Numbered from the stretch's first letter, positions 1 through 8,848 are shown. The stretch: 21,390 nt of DNA from Flavobacterium sp. (GCF_003525665.1 NZ_DQDX01000051.1:7311-28700); one strand, 5' to 3'. Numbers and translations are program-made. Notes: a model not told the origin generated them from the sequence alone.

Positions 1-170
1 TTTTTTATTCTAATATTTTGTTTTCTAAAAGGTATTTAGAACTAGTTTAAAGTATATTTTTTAATTATCTGTCTAAATTTAAATAAGTTACATTATTAGA
101 CCATATAAATTACAATAAAAAAAAACATACAATAAACTAGCGCTTTACTATTAAATATTTTTGAATTACT

Positions 171-2873
171 TTACAAATTGTATTTTAAACTAAGAATAAT
201 ATATCTTGGCTGCACTGTATATTGCGATGTTCTTGTTGAGAATTGCGAGAAACTATCATCGTTTAACGAAGTTGTATTTAGCAAGTTTGTTGCTGCAATT
301 TTGTATTCCCATTTGCTGTCTTTCTTTTGATAAATTAAACTTGCTGAAAGAAAATCATATTCGTTTTCAATTGTTTTATCGGCGTTGTAATAATGGTAAA
401 ATTCATACTCTGACACGAATGAGAAACTCTTTAAAAAGTAGTAATCTAATCGTGCTGATGGTCGGTCTGTGTAGAATTTAGAACCAGCGTAATCGTTGAT
501 TGTTAAGCTGTATCCAACCTCAAGATTTGGTAGATTTTTATAATTTGTAGAAAGTGACAGTGAGTGCACTTGTGTGAAACTTTCGTTAGTTACCAAAATA
601 GTATTTTGAATATTATTAAATTTAGACCAGTTCAAATTTGTACTTAATGAGGCCTTGTAGTTTTTCAAGAAAGAACGTCCGTAGCTTGCAAAACCTGAAA
701 TTGCTTCGTCTGCAAAATCAGAATTGAAAGGTGAAGAAGATTGATTTACTCCATCAAAAACAGATTGCGTTTTTACTGCATCTAACGTTTTATTGTAACT
801 TACTCTAGCATTTATGTTCTCGAAATTGAACATATTAAATTTTCTAAAAGTTAGCGAATGTGACTGAACTGTTGCGTTTTCTAAAGCTCTATTTCCTCTT
901 GATAAACTGTTGTAACCGTTTAAAACAAAACCTTCGGCAAGACGATTGATATCGGTAAAACTATTGGTTAATCCGAAATTATACGTTAATGTTTCTGATT
1001 TTTTTATTTGATAAATAGCAAGGAAATCAGGTAAAATTCTAAAGAAATTCATGTTGAATTTAGAACCCAATTGCGTATTGGTCATGTTGTAAGTATGAAA
1101 ACTAACTCCTGGCGTAAACGTAAATTTTCCAGATAGAATTTTATAATGCAATCCTAAAAACGCATCGTTGAAATTGTAAGTTACATCGTTGGTATTAGCT
1201 GGATTGTTTAAATCATTCACTGAACCATCGTCTAAAACTTGGTAAATTGAAGAGTCAAAAGTTTGGTGTGAATAAGTATTTCCTAGAGTTACATTGATAT
1301 TACTTTTAGGCGTAACCATATAGTAATAATCTAATTTCGCATCGATTTTATTGGTTTTCACAAAACGACCTTGATTGATGTCATTTCTATTCTCGCCAGA
1401 AGTATAACCTAGTAAATTAAAAGGTTGTGTTTCTAAATTGGCGTTGTAAAATGGATCTTCATCTTGGTACAAATGTTGCATTTCGAAAGCAAAAATATTC
1501 TTGTCACTTTGTGTGTAATAAGCACTCAAATTCTGATTTAACGAAGTTGGATCTTGCGTTTTATTGGTAAAAATAGTTTCTGTATCTGATGTTCCTGAAA
1601 CAATTGATTCACGTAATAAGTCATTGTTTTCGTCTTGTTTTGAAATTTTTCCTAAAACATCGTAATCCAACTGAAAACGTGCACTTGGTTTATAGCTCGA
1701 ACTTAATTTGAATAACCCTAAATTACTTTTTTGGTGTGCTACTTCTTCTCTGTTTTCTGTAGAAGCAACTTCAGATGAATTTGGTACTAAAATATTAGTT
1801 TGTGACTTAGTTTCTAAATCGGTGATTGATGAAGATAGAATTCCGAATCCGCTTAAACTCCATGTTTTAGTAACGTTGTAAGAGAAATTGGTTGCTCCAA
1901 AACTGGTTTCAATTTCTTTAGCACGGTTGTTTCTTAATAGTGAAATTCCTAAATCGTTAGAGGAAACATTAAAACTAGAACCACCTTTTCCCATCATATT
2001 TCTAAAACCACCAGTGAACTTGAAATAATCTTGAATTGTAAGAGGCAACTCACCAATATTATTGAAATTAGTGATGATATTGATGCTGTATTTTGGATTG
2101 TAATAAAACAATTTCGGATTGATTACATAGCGTTCTTCGTCGTGACCAACACCAATTCCTGCAGTCATATCGCCAAACCAGAAGTTTTTCTTTCCCGATT
2201 TAAGTTTGATGTTCATCGCAATATTGTCTTGATTGTTTTCAACACCTTTTAGGATAGAATTTTCGTTGTAATTTCTAAGAACTTGGACTTTATCAATCGC
2301 GTCAGCAGGAATATTTTTAACGCCTAATTTGGTATCACCATCAAAGAAATCTTTACCTTCAACCATCAATTTGGTAACTTTCTTACCTTCTACTTCTACT
2401 TCACCATCGGCATTTACTTCAACTCCCGGAAGTTTTTTCAAGATATCTTCTAGTTTTCTTTCGGTTCCAGTTTTAAAAGAATCGGCGTTGTAAACGATAG
2501 TATCACCTTTAATAGAAACTGGCATTTCGCGTACAATTTCTACACCTTCCAATTCAATTCCGCCTGGTTCAAGAGTAATGTTTTGAGTAATATTTTCAGA
2601 TTGCGTTGTAATCGTTATCTCCTTATTTTGCATTCCGAGATAACTTATCTTTACATTATAGGTTGCGTTTTTGTTTAAATTTAAAGCAAACTTCCCTTTT
2701 TCATTGGTAATTCCGTAGGAATCAACAGCTTTTGTAGCTTGATTTACCGCCATAACATTAGCCATTTCAAGAGGTGTTTTACCCGATTCTAGAACAGTTC
2801 CCTCAAAACGAATGGTTTGAGAAATTGCAATTGTAGAAGTAAATAAAAGAGCGAATAGTAGTATTTTTTTCAT
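171..2873 (-). CDS. Outer-membrane beta-barrel protein with carboxypeptidase-regulatory-like N-terminal domain (TonB-receptor-like)
   Basis: A 900-residue outer-membrane protein. Residues 1-18 form a Sec signal peptide ending AIS-Q. Residues about 20-105 form a carboxypeptidase-regulatory-like beta-sandwich (GTVLESGKTPLEMANV, then NEKGKF). Residues about 115-225 resemble a TonB-receptor plug (LEDILKKLPGVEV, VEGKDFF). The rest is rich in alternating aromatic strands and ends in a strand (ILSLKYNL), as expected of a large barrel. Length and order fit the outer-membrane beta-barrel family related to TonB-dependent receptors. I see no convincing TonB box, and no SusD partner is adjacent. It is the last gene of a probable operon, 26 bases after a GLPGLI gene, which suggests the three products act together at the envelope. 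The substrate is unknown. An MMGKGG motif lies near residues 293-298. No clear terminator follows it in bases 1-170. Confidence 0.88.
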   Translation of the reverse strand: MKKILLFALLFTSTIAISQTIRFEGTVLESGKTPLEMANVMAVNQATKAVDSYGITNEKGKFALNLNKNATYNVKISYLGMQNKEITITTQSENITQNITLEPGGIELEGVEIVREMPVSIKGDTIVYNADSFKTGTERKLEDILKKLPGVEVNADGEVEVEGKKVTKLMVEGKDFFDGDTKLGVKNIPADAIDKVQVLRNYNENSILKGVENNQDNIAMNIKLKSGKKNFWFGDMTAGIGVGHDEERYVINPKLFYYNPKYSINIITNFNNIGELPLTIQDYFKFTGGFRNMMGKGGSSFNVSSNDLGISLLRNNRAKEIETSFGATNFSYNVTKTWSLSGFGILSSSITDLETKSQTNILVPNSSEVASTENREEVAHQKSNLGLFKLSSSYKPSARFQLDYDVLGKISKQDENNDLLRESIVSGTSDTETIFTNKTQDPTSLNQNLSAYYTQSDKNIFAFEMQHLYQDEDPFYNANLETQPFNLLGYTSGENRNDINQGRFVKTNKIDAKLDYYYMVTPKSNINVTLGNTYSHQTFDSSIYQVLDDGSVNDLNNPANTNDVTYNFNDAFLGLHYKILSGKFTFTPGVSFHTYNMTNTQLGSKFNMNFFRILPDFLAIYQIKKSETLTYNFGLTNSFTDINRLAEGFVLNGYNSLSRGNRALENATVQSHSLTFRKFNMFNFENINARVSYNKTLDAVKTQSVFDGVNQSSSPFNSDFADEAISGFASYGRSFLKNYKASLSTNLNWSKFNNIQNTILVTNESFTQVHSLSLSTNYKNLPNLEVGYSLTINDYAGSKFYTDRPSARLDYYFLKSFSFVSEYEFYHYYNADKTIENEYDFLSASLIYQKKDSKWEYKIAATNLLNTTSLNDDSFSQFSTRTSQYTVQPRYIILSLKYNL

Positions 2874-2899
2874 TGGATTGAGTTGGAATAGTTCTAATT

Positions 2900-3724
2900 T
2901 TATCGAATAACATTTATTTGAATAGCACCGTTTTCGTCTTTCATACTATTCATTTTATCTTCTGAAATTTTATCAAATTGTTTTCTTGTGACTTTTTTAC
3001 CATTTGACGGTTTCTTAAAAACAATTTGTTCCTTAGGATTTAACACAACTTTTGAACAAACAATAGTTGTTTTTTGACCATCATTAACTTCAAGAATTAA
3101 ACCTGGCAAACCCCAAAAATTTCTTGGTCCGTTATTTACTGGAATATCTTGAGTAAACCAAGCAGTTACCAATTTTGGTTTTGGTTCTTCAAGGACAATA
3201 AAATTAGTCTTTGCAGTTTGTTGCTTTTTTAAATCTGCTTCATAAGATTCCTTTTCTTCTTTCGTTACCGGAATTTCTACAGTGGCTTTTTGACAATTAT
3301 AATCGCCAATTTTCTTGAATTCATCAACTAACTTCCAATCCCATTTAGTTAATTTATCTACAATCAAAAATTCTTTATCGAACAAATCTTGCTCCTCAAT
3401 TTCAATACCTTCTTTAATGTCTTTAAAATATTTTCCTTCACTGCCAGAAATAAAAGAGGTTGAATTTAATGGATTATCCAGTTTTTGTTCTTCTTCAAAT
3501 AACGATTGAGTTTTATCAAATTTAAGAGTAAATGTCTTTTGAAAACTTTTCTTCATTTTCTCCATGATTTTACTTTTTTGATCATCGGACATTCCTGGAA
3601 CTTCAAATTTCAATCCGCTTATATCAGTTAGTGATTGATAAGTCGCAATTCCTTGAAAAGTTTGTTGTGCATTTGAATTTAAAGTAGCAAAAAATAAAAA
3701 TGAAAGTATAATAAATTTTTTCAT
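2900..3724 (-). CDS. GLPGLI family protein (second of a tandem pair)
   Basis: A 274-residue exported protein of the GLPGLI family, a Bacteroidetes-specific family of unknown biochemical function. Residues 1-19 are a signal peptide ending SNA-Q. The signature stretch WGLPGLILEVNDG starts at residue 204, preceded by TAWFTQDIPVNNGP, followed by the family's CSKVVLNPK. Cys144 in IGDYNCQKAT and Cys223 in the CSK motif are conserved in the paralogue just upstream and could form a disulfide in the periplasm (inference). It lies 41 bases after its paralogue and 26 bases before the outer-membrane protein gene, so the three are probably co-transcribed. Compared with its paralogue it lacks the Gly/Met-rich insertion, most of the Lys/Glu/Ala tract and the Gly/Met-rich C-terminus. 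Confidence 0.9.
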   Translation of the reverse strand: MKKFIILSFLFFATLNSNAQQTFQGIATYQSLTDISGLKFEVPGMSDDQKSKIMEKMKKSFQKTFTLKFDKTQSLFEEEQKLDNPLNSTSFISGSEGKYFKDIKEGIEIEEQDLFDKEFLIVDKLTKWDWKLVDEFKKIGDYNCQKATVEIPVTKEEKESYEADLKKQQTAKTNFIVLEEPKPKLVTAWFTQDIPVNNGPRNFWGLPGLILEVNDGQKTTIVCSKVVLNPKEQIVFKKPSNGKKVTRKQFDKISEDKMNSMKDENGAIQINVIR

Positions 3725-3765
3725 TGAGTTAGATTGTGGTTAAGTTTGTTTGTTTAGCGAAAAAA

Positions 3766-4680
3766 TTATCTTCCCATTCTCATTTGCATTCCGCCTCTTC
3801 CGCCTTGACCTTGATTCATCGATCTAAACTCTTCCATTTTTTTAATAATAGTTTCGTCATAATCTTTTTGAGAAATTACTTTTCCGTTATTTGGAGCTTT
3901 AATTTCAGCTTTATCTTTTGGATTCAAAACAATTTTAGAACATAAAATTATTGTTTTACCATCGTTCACCTCAAGAATTAAACCTGGTAAACCCCAGTAA
4001 CCTTCTGGACCTTGATTTACAGGAATATCCATTGTGTACCAAGCTGTAATTGTAATTTCTTTAGGCATATCTAATTCGTCGAAAAAGCTAGTAGTTTTTG
4101 CTTTCCCATCGGTTGCTTTTGCTTCTTCAGCTTTCTTTTCCTCAGCTTTTTTATCTTCCTCTTTTTTAGGTCTGAAATTTCTAAAATCGGTTTTACTTGC
4201 CGGAATTACCGCCGTTGCTTTGTAACAAGTGTAACCACCAATTTGACGAGTTTCACCTTCCATTTTCCACTTATAAGTCGTTAAAGAATCTTTTATTAGA
4301 AATTCTTTTCCCATAAATTCTTTATCAACCGCATACGATTTGTCTTTTACGTTTTTATAATACGTTCCGCCGCCGCCCATCATAGAAGACATCATTCGCA
4401 TTCCGCCACCTTGTCCTGGAGCGTCTAATTTTTCTTCTTCTTTATAAATAGAAGCTTGTTTATCAAAATTTAGAATGAATGTTTTTTCGAACATTTTTTT
4501 CATTCGCTCTTCAATGTTTTTCTGCATTTCTGGAGTAATATCTCTGTTTCCAGCAAATTGAGATTTAAAATCAGACGTGCTCGTTTTTGATTCATAAACT
4601 GCCATGCCTTGAAAATCTTTCTGCGCATGCGAAACAATAAAAGTTAGCATCAAACTAACCGAAAAGAATATTTTTTTCAT
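3766..4680 (-). CDS. GLPGLI family protein with Gly/Met-rich segments (first of a tandem pair)
   Basis: A 304-residue exported GLPGLI protein and the first gene of the three-gene minus-strand cluster. Residues 1-19 are a signal peptide ending SHA-Q. The signature WGLPGLILEVNDG begins at residue 229, preceded by TAWYTMDIPVNQGP, with CSKIVLNPK after it. Shared blocks (FDK, EEEKLD, KEFLIKDSLT, the KAT-containing strand) show it is a diverged tandem duplicate of the next gene. Three parts are its own: a Gly/Met-rich insertion at residues 89-105 (GMRMMSSMMGGGG), a Lys/Glu/Ala-rich tract at about 171-195, and a Gly/Met-rich tail at 289-304 (GGRGGMQMRMGR). The Met clusters recall copper- or silver-handling segments, but that is only inference. 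The function of the family is not established. Confidence 0.9.
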   Translation of the reverse strand: MKKIFFSVSLMLTFIVSHAQKDFQGMAVYESKTSTSDFKSQFAGNRDITPEMQKNIEERMKKMFEKTFILNFDKQASIYKEEEKLDAPGQGGGMRMMSSMMGGGGTYYKNVKDKSYAVDKEFMGKEFLIKDSLTTYKWKMEGETRQIGGYTCYKATAVIPASKTDFRNFRPKKEEDKKAEEKKAEEAKATDGKAKTTSFFDELDMPKEITITAWYTMDIPVNQGPEGYWGLPGLILEVNDGKTIILCSKIVLNPKDKAEIKAPNNGKVISQKDYDETIIKKMEEFRSMNQGQGGRGGMQMRMGR

Positions 4681-4807
4681 AAGAAGTTGTTATTTAAAAT
4701 ACGACGTAACAAATATGACGATTGAAATTCTGTTTTGTTACCAAATTGATGTTAAAATAATTAGTAAGACTTTAAAAAAATCAAAAGGTTTAATGTAATT
4801 TAGCATT
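4681..4807. promoter_or_regulatory. Divergent intergenic region between the GLPGLI operon and the 4808 gene
   Basis: These 127 bases separate two divergent transcription units, so promoters for both must lie here or overlap the gene ends. On the minus strand the best -7-like element is CATATTTG (4705-4712), one mismatch from TAnnTTTG, without a clear -33 box. On the plus strand TAATTTAG (4796-4803) is also one mismatch away, but it sits too close to the ATG at 4808 to be convincing. I therefore do not assign exact promoters. A short inverted repeat, TACG-A-CGTA, lies about 20 bases upstream of the minus-strand start. Confidence 0.4.
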
Positions 4808-5596
4808 ATGTTTAAAAAATGGTTGGCAATTTTATCTATTTTATCAGTTTCAGTTGTATTTGCTCAGAAAATTACAATCGAGAAAAAAGAGTTCGTTGCA
4901 CTAAATGCCACTGAATTCATTGGCTTTGATGCTTTTAAAAATTATTTTTACATACAAGACAATGTAATTTATAAAAAAACAGATGTTGAATTGCTTCAAT
5001 ATCAAAATCTTGCCTTAGGAAAAATCACCAAAGTTGATATTCTAAATCCGTTGAAAGTTATTGTTTTTTACGAAGAATTTAATTCGGTAATCATACTCGA
5101 TAATTTCCTAAACGAAATACAAAAAATCGAATTCTCCAACCTCGAAACTCCAGTTGTAACTAGCGCAATGGGAATTTCTGGACAAAATAAATTATGGCTT
5201 TTCAACACCTTAAATCAGCAAATTGGTTTGTATGATTTGACGACCAATCAATACCAAAATCTCGGAATTCCAATTAACGACGGAATTCAATATTACCAAA
5301 CCGATTTCAACTATTTTCATTGGATTGACAAGCAAAACAACTGGTTTACTTGCACCATTTTCGGACGAATAATTGCTAACGGAAAAACAGAATTTGCTAC
5401 AAAATCCAAATTCATATCAGAAAACAAAATGCTCTTCTCAAAAGATGACAAGCTCTATTTGAGCGACCTAAGCACAAACAAAACCTACGAAATAGAAATT
5501 GTTGAGAAAACGTTCCAAAAATTTTATTACAAAGACCAAATTTTATCTATTTTTACCGACCAAGGAATAACAAATTATAAAATTACTTTACCATAA
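4808..5596 (+). CDS. Exported protein of unknown function, possibly beta-propeller-like
   Basis: I do not recognise a named family. The protein has 262 residues, with a signal peptide at 1-19 (VSVVFA-Q), so it is probably periplasmic or outer-membrane associated; there is no lipobox cysteine. The mature part is rich in short beta strands with repeated patterns such as NVIYKKTD, KLWLFNTLNQQIGLYDLTT and KLYLSDLSTNKTYEIEI. These resemble blades of a small or degenerate beta-propeller, which is inference from strand spacing. Its stop codon overlaps the start of the following deoxynucleoside kinase in a TAATG junction, so translation of the two is probably coupled. No functional link between an exported protein and a cytoplasmic kinase is obvious. 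Confidence 0.82.
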   Translation: MFKKWLAILSILSVSVVFAQKITIEKKEFVALNATEFIGFDAFKNYFYIQDNVIYKKTDVELLQYQNLALGKITKVDILNPLKVIVFYEEFNSVIILDNFLNEIQKIEFSNLETPVVTSAMGISGQNKLWLFNTLNQQIGLYDLTTNQYQNLGIPINDGIQYYQTDFNYFHWIDKQNNWFTCTIFGRIIANGKTEFATKSKFISENKMLFSKDDKLYLSDLSTNKTYEIEIVEKTFQKFYYKDQILSIFTDQGITNYKITLP

Positions 5597-6210
5597 TGCA
5601 TATAGCTGTAGCAGGAAATATTGGCGCTGGAAAAACAACTTTAACTAAATTTTTAGCCAAACACTTTAAATGGGAACCTCATTTTGAAGACGTAGTTGAC
5701 AATCCATATCTAGACGATTTTTACCATCAAATGGAACGTTGGTCGTTCAACCTACAAATTTATTTCTTGAACAGTCGTTTTCGTCAAGTGCTGCAAATTC
5801 GCGAAAGCGGAAAAAAAATCATTCAAGACCGAACCATTTACGAAGATGCGCACATTTTTGCACCCAATCTTCACGCCATGGGATTGATGACCAACCGCGA
5901 TTTCGAGAACTATTCGTCACTTTTTGAACTAATGGAAAGCCTTGTTGAAGCACCAGATTTACTGATTTATTTGCGAAGCTCTATTCCTAATTTAGTTGGG
6001 CAAATTCACAAACGCGGACGCGAATATGAAAACTCCATTTCTATCGATTACCTAAGCCGATTGAACGAACGTTACGAAGCTTGGATTACCACATACACCA
6101 AAGGAAAACTATTAATTATTGACGTTGACAACATCGATTTTGTAAACAATCCCGAAGATTTAGGAATGATTATCAATAGAATTGACGCCGAATTAAACGG
6201 TTTATTTTAA
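5596..6210 (+). CDS. Deoxynucleoside kinase (dNK/dCK-dGK family)
   Basis: A 204-residue cytoplasmic kinase of the nucleotide salvage pathway, transferring phosphate from a nucleoside triphosphate to the 5' hydroxyl of a deoxynucleoside. The P-loop is GNIGAGKTT at residues 7-15 (Lys13). Glu31 in FEDVVDNPYLDDFY fits the position of the family's catalytic glutamate. The QDRTIYEDAHIF segment has the Asp78-Arg79 pair typical of the family. A LID-like basic stretch, KRGREYE, lies at about 139-145. Length is normal for bacterial members. Substrate preference (dA, dG, dC or dT) cannot be read from these motifs. The ATG start overlaps the upstream stop by one base, supporting the start choice. A strong two-way hairpin terminator follows about 60 bases downstream. 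Confidence 0.93.
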   Translation: MHIAVAGNIGAGKTTLTKFLAKHFKWEPHFEDVVDNPYLDDFYHQMERWSFNLQIYFLNSRFRQVLQIRESGKKIIQDRTIYEDAHIFAPNLHAMGLMTNRDFENYSSLFELMESLVEAPDLLIYLRSSIPNLVGQIHKRGREYENSISIDYLSRLNERYEAWITTYTKGKLLIIDVDNIDFVNNPEDLGMIINRIDAELNGLF

Positions 6211-6225
6211 TATTTATAGAAGCGA

Positions 6226-6330
6226 ATGGGTTGGGCATTTTTGTTGTCCATTTTCCTGCTTTCCGTTGCAATAAAAAATGTCCCAAAACACTTGGGACAT
6301 TTTTTATTTTCTCTGCAATCAGGGCTATTT
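6226..6330. repeat. Palindromic intergenic element enclosing the terminator
   Basis: The region between two convergent genes has nested inverted symmetry. An outer arm CCTG (6255-6258) pairs with CAGG (6320-6323), then TTGCA (6266-6270) with TGCAA (6314-6318), then the central 16-bp terminator stem. The flanks, beginning GGGTTGGGCAT near 6228 and ending CAGGGCTA near 6327, resemble degenerate interspersed palindromic repeats that I recall from Flavobacterium intergenic regions. That resemblance is from memory; only one copy is in this window, so the repeat status is unproven. The symmetry itself is seen directly. Confidence 0.45.
6271..6307. terminator. Bidirectional intrinsic terminator between the kinase and beta-mannosidase genes
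   Basis: A 16-bp stem pairs 6271-6286 with 6292-6307 around a five-base AACAC loop. Its core is TGTCCCAA/TTGGGACA, and A6/T6 runs form the base of the stem. Because an A run lies on one side and a T run on the other, it can end transcription in both directions. It sits between two convergent genes, the kinase (stop at 6210) and the beta-mannosidase (stop at 6371). Confidence 0.88.
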
Positions 6331-6370
6331 TAGAATTTGTCTTTTGTCAATATCAAAGTTCCAAACACCT

Positions 6371-8848
6371 TTATTTTAAAGTATCAAATAACGATTTTAC
6401 AACAACATTTTTAACTGGTTTAGCGAGTTTTACAATCACCTTTTCATTTGGCAAAACATCAAAATAATTATCACTAAAAAAAGCATTTTCATCACTTGAT
6501 AAATAAACATTTTTAGCCAATACATCACTCGAAACTTCAATAGTTACATCGTCAATTTTATCTATTTTAATTGTTGGTTTTGTTAGTTTCAAGTCTTTAG
6601 GTTTCACAAAATAATAAAGTGAATTTATCGTTTTAGAATTTGAACTATGAACACATTTTAAAACCGATTCGCTCAATTTAAATTGTTTAAACTCCTTTTT
6701 AGGAATTTCAAAATGTACTAAAGATGAATTTTCAGGAATTCCTCCAACAGCAACTGCATCCCACAGTTTTTCGCCGTTAAAATCATAAAGAACAAGTTCA
6801 AAAATTCCATCAAGCGCTTTTAAATCATCATTTAGTAGATAAATTTTATAATTCAAATCGTCTTCATCAACAGAAATCAACGCATTCTCAAAACTTCGTT
6901 TCACCTGATAATGAAGCGCTTTCCAATTCCCAAAATAATCCACAGAACTCCAAGAAGTCACTGGCCAACAATCGTTCAATTGCCAATATAATGTTCCCAT
7001 ACAATTGGGTTTGGCGCGTCGATGTGCTTCAATTGCAGTTTTCATTCCATCCGCTTGCAGCAATTGAGAAACATAAATATAATCTTCAAAAGATTTCGGA
7101 ACTTTGTAATCGCGTTCCATATATTCATTAATTGTTTCATATCCAGTTCCGTGCTTTTGATGCGATTTCACCGATTCTGAAGTCAAATTCAACTCTTCTT
7201 TTGATGCAAATTTTTTAAACGTTTCCAAATTGGGCATTCCTTGAAAACCGTATTCACTCATGAATCGACCCACTTTTTTCTTGTAGTTTTCAAATGGTTC
7301 TTTTCCCCACCAAATTCCCCAATAATGCGAATCGCCTTGCAGTAAACTTTCCTTTTTTCCCCAACCAATTGACGGTGATGATGGCCAATAAATATTCTTT
7401 TCCTGAGAAAGTAAACTGTCCAAAGTTTTCGGAATTACGCCATAAAATAATTTGTCATAATCGTTCCAAATCTTAGTAGAATCTTGTGCAGAATACTTGT
7501 ATTGCTTTTGCCAACCCCAATTTTTCCAACCTTCATCACTTTCATTATTGCCACACCAAAGCGCAATACTGGCATGATTTTGCAATCGGTTTACATTATC
7601 AATCACTTCATTTTTTACATTTTCAATAAACTTTTCATCACCTGGAAACATGGCGCAAGCAAACATAAAATCTTGCCAAACGAGTATTCCATTTTTATCA
7701 CATTCATCGTAAAAAGCAGCATCTGCATAAACGCCTCCGCCCCAAACTCTGAGCATATTCATATTTACATCGACGGCATTTTTTACAATATTTTTATAAA
7801 CAGAATCAGAAACTCTTGGTAAAAAACTATCGGGCGGAATGTAATTCGCGCCTTTCATAAAGACAGGAATTCCGTTTAATTTTATGTAAAAACTAGTTCC
7901 GATTTTATCTTTTTCCTGAATCAATTCAATCGTTCTCAAGCCAATATTTAACTTTTTACCATCAATAATTTTATCATTTTCCAAAACATTAATTTGAAAA
8001 GAATACAAATGTGCTTCTCCTAATCCATTCGTCCACCAACGTTTTGGATTGGTAATTTCACAAGGAAATTGAATTCTATTTTTACCTTTTTTCAAATAAA
8101 AACTTGAAGTTTTATCATTGATTTTCAAATTGTAATTCCCAGCTTTTTGACAATTCAGCGTGATTATAAAATTGAGTTTTGCCAAATCATCCGTCAAACT
8201 ATTTTGCTCGTAGCGAATAGTTTCAATTTTTAAATTATTCCAAAAATGAAGTTTAATTGGTTTGTAAATTCCAGCAGTAACAAATCTCGGACCCCAATCC
8301 CAACCGTATTGATATTGTGCTTTTCTTGTGAAAACTTTTTCGTCACCTGGTAAAACATACGGTAATTTTTTAGCTTCTGCTTTTCCGAAATTTACAGCCG
8401 ATTTAAATAGTATTTTAAGATGATTTTCTCCTTTTTTCAATTTATTTTTTACCGATGCGTTCCACGTTCGAAACATATTATCGGCTTCAAAAAGCAATTT
8501 TCCGTTTAAAAAAACGGTTGCATACGTATCTAAACCTTCAAATAGCATATCGATATTTTGATTTTTAAATTCCGCTTCTGAAATAGTAAACTTCGTTTCA
8601 TATTCCCAATCCTCGATTTCAATCCATTGCAATTGCTTTTCATTTGTTCCCAAAAATGGATCTGGAATTATTTTATTGGCAAATAAATCGGTGTGAACTG
8701 TTCCAGGAACTTTCGCTTGAAGCAAATTATAATCGCCTTTTTTGCGGAATTTCCAGTTTTCGGAACTTAAATTGCGTTCGCTATTTTGAGACCATATAAG
8801 CAATGGCATCAGAAAAGATAAAATCGATTTTATCCAAATATATTTCAT
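6371..8848 (-). CDS. Exported GH2 beta-mannosidase
   Basis: An 825-residue glycoside hydrolase family 2 enzyme that removes terminal beta-linked mannose, such as the Man-beta-1,4-GlcNAc bond of the N-glycan core. A hydrophobic N-terminus (residues 1-20, ending WS-Q) acts as a signal peptide. The GH2 sugar-binding domain covers about 25-200 (FEGLDTYATVFLNG, GWDWGPRF), an Ig-like domain follows, and the TIM barrel begins near 315. The acid/base is Glu436 in WCGNNE and the nucleophile Glu532 in MSEYGFQGMP; both are intact. MLRVWGGGVY at 365-374 is typical of beta-mannosidases rather than beta-galactosidases. Length is normal. Its ATG overlaps the cutC stop by four bases (ATGA), which fixes the start and argues for co-translation. 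It is the last gene of the glycoprotein-degrading block. Confidence 0.93.
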   Translation of the reverse strand: MKYIWIKSILSFLMPLLIWSQNSERNLSSENWKFRKKGDYNLLQAKVPGTVHTDLFANKIIPDPFLGTNEKQLQWIEIEDWEYETKFTISEAEFKNQNIDMLFEGLDTYATVFLNGKLLFEADNMFRTWNASVKNKLKKGENHLKILFKSAVNFGKAEAKKLPYVLPGDEKVFTRKAQYQYGWDWGPRFVTAGIYKPIKLHFWNNLKIETIRYEQNSLTDDLAKLNFIITLNCQKAGNYNLKINDKTSSFYLKKGKNRIQFPCEITNPKRWWTNGLGEAHLYSFQINVLENDKIIDGKKLNIGLRTIELIQEKDKIGTSFYIKLNGIPVFMKGANYIPPDSFLPRVSDSVYKNIVKNAVDVNMNMLRVWGGGVYADAAFYDECDKNGILVWQDFMFACAMFPGDEKFIENVKNEVIDNVNRLQNHASIALWCGNNESDEGWKNWGWQKQYKYSAQDSTKIWNDYDKLFYGVIPKTLDSLLSQEKNIYWPSSPSIGWGKKESLLQGDSHYWGIWWGKEPFENYKKKVGRFMSEYGFQGMPNLETFKKFASKEELNLTSESVKSHQKHGTGYETINEYMERDYKVPKSFEDYIYVSQLLQADGMKTAIEAHRRAKPNCMGTLYWQLNDCWPVTSWSSVDYFGNWKALHYQVKRSFENALISVDEDDLNYKIYLLNDDLKALDGIFELVLYDFNGEKLWDAVAVGGIPENSSLVHFEIPKKEFKQFKLSESVLKCVHSSNSKTINSLYYFVKPKDLKLTKPTIKIDKIDDVTIEVSSDVLAKNVYLSSDENAFFSDNYFDVLPNEKVIVKLAKPVKNVVVKSLFDTLK

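Noticed and set aside
1..170. Search for a terminator, small RNA or small gene downstream of the barrel gene
   Set aside because: The stretch is A+T-rich with only short chance palindromes such as around ACTAGT. Nothing supports a feature.
206..481. A 91-codon plus-strand open frame antisense to the barrel protein
   Set aside because: It lies wholly inside the end of a well-supported outer-membrane gene, with no family motifs.
6231..6467. A 78-codon plus-strand open frame across the intergenic palindrome and the end of beta-mannosidase
   Set aside because: It overlaps the terminator and the antisense of a solid gene and has no start signals. It is better explained by the repeat sequence.
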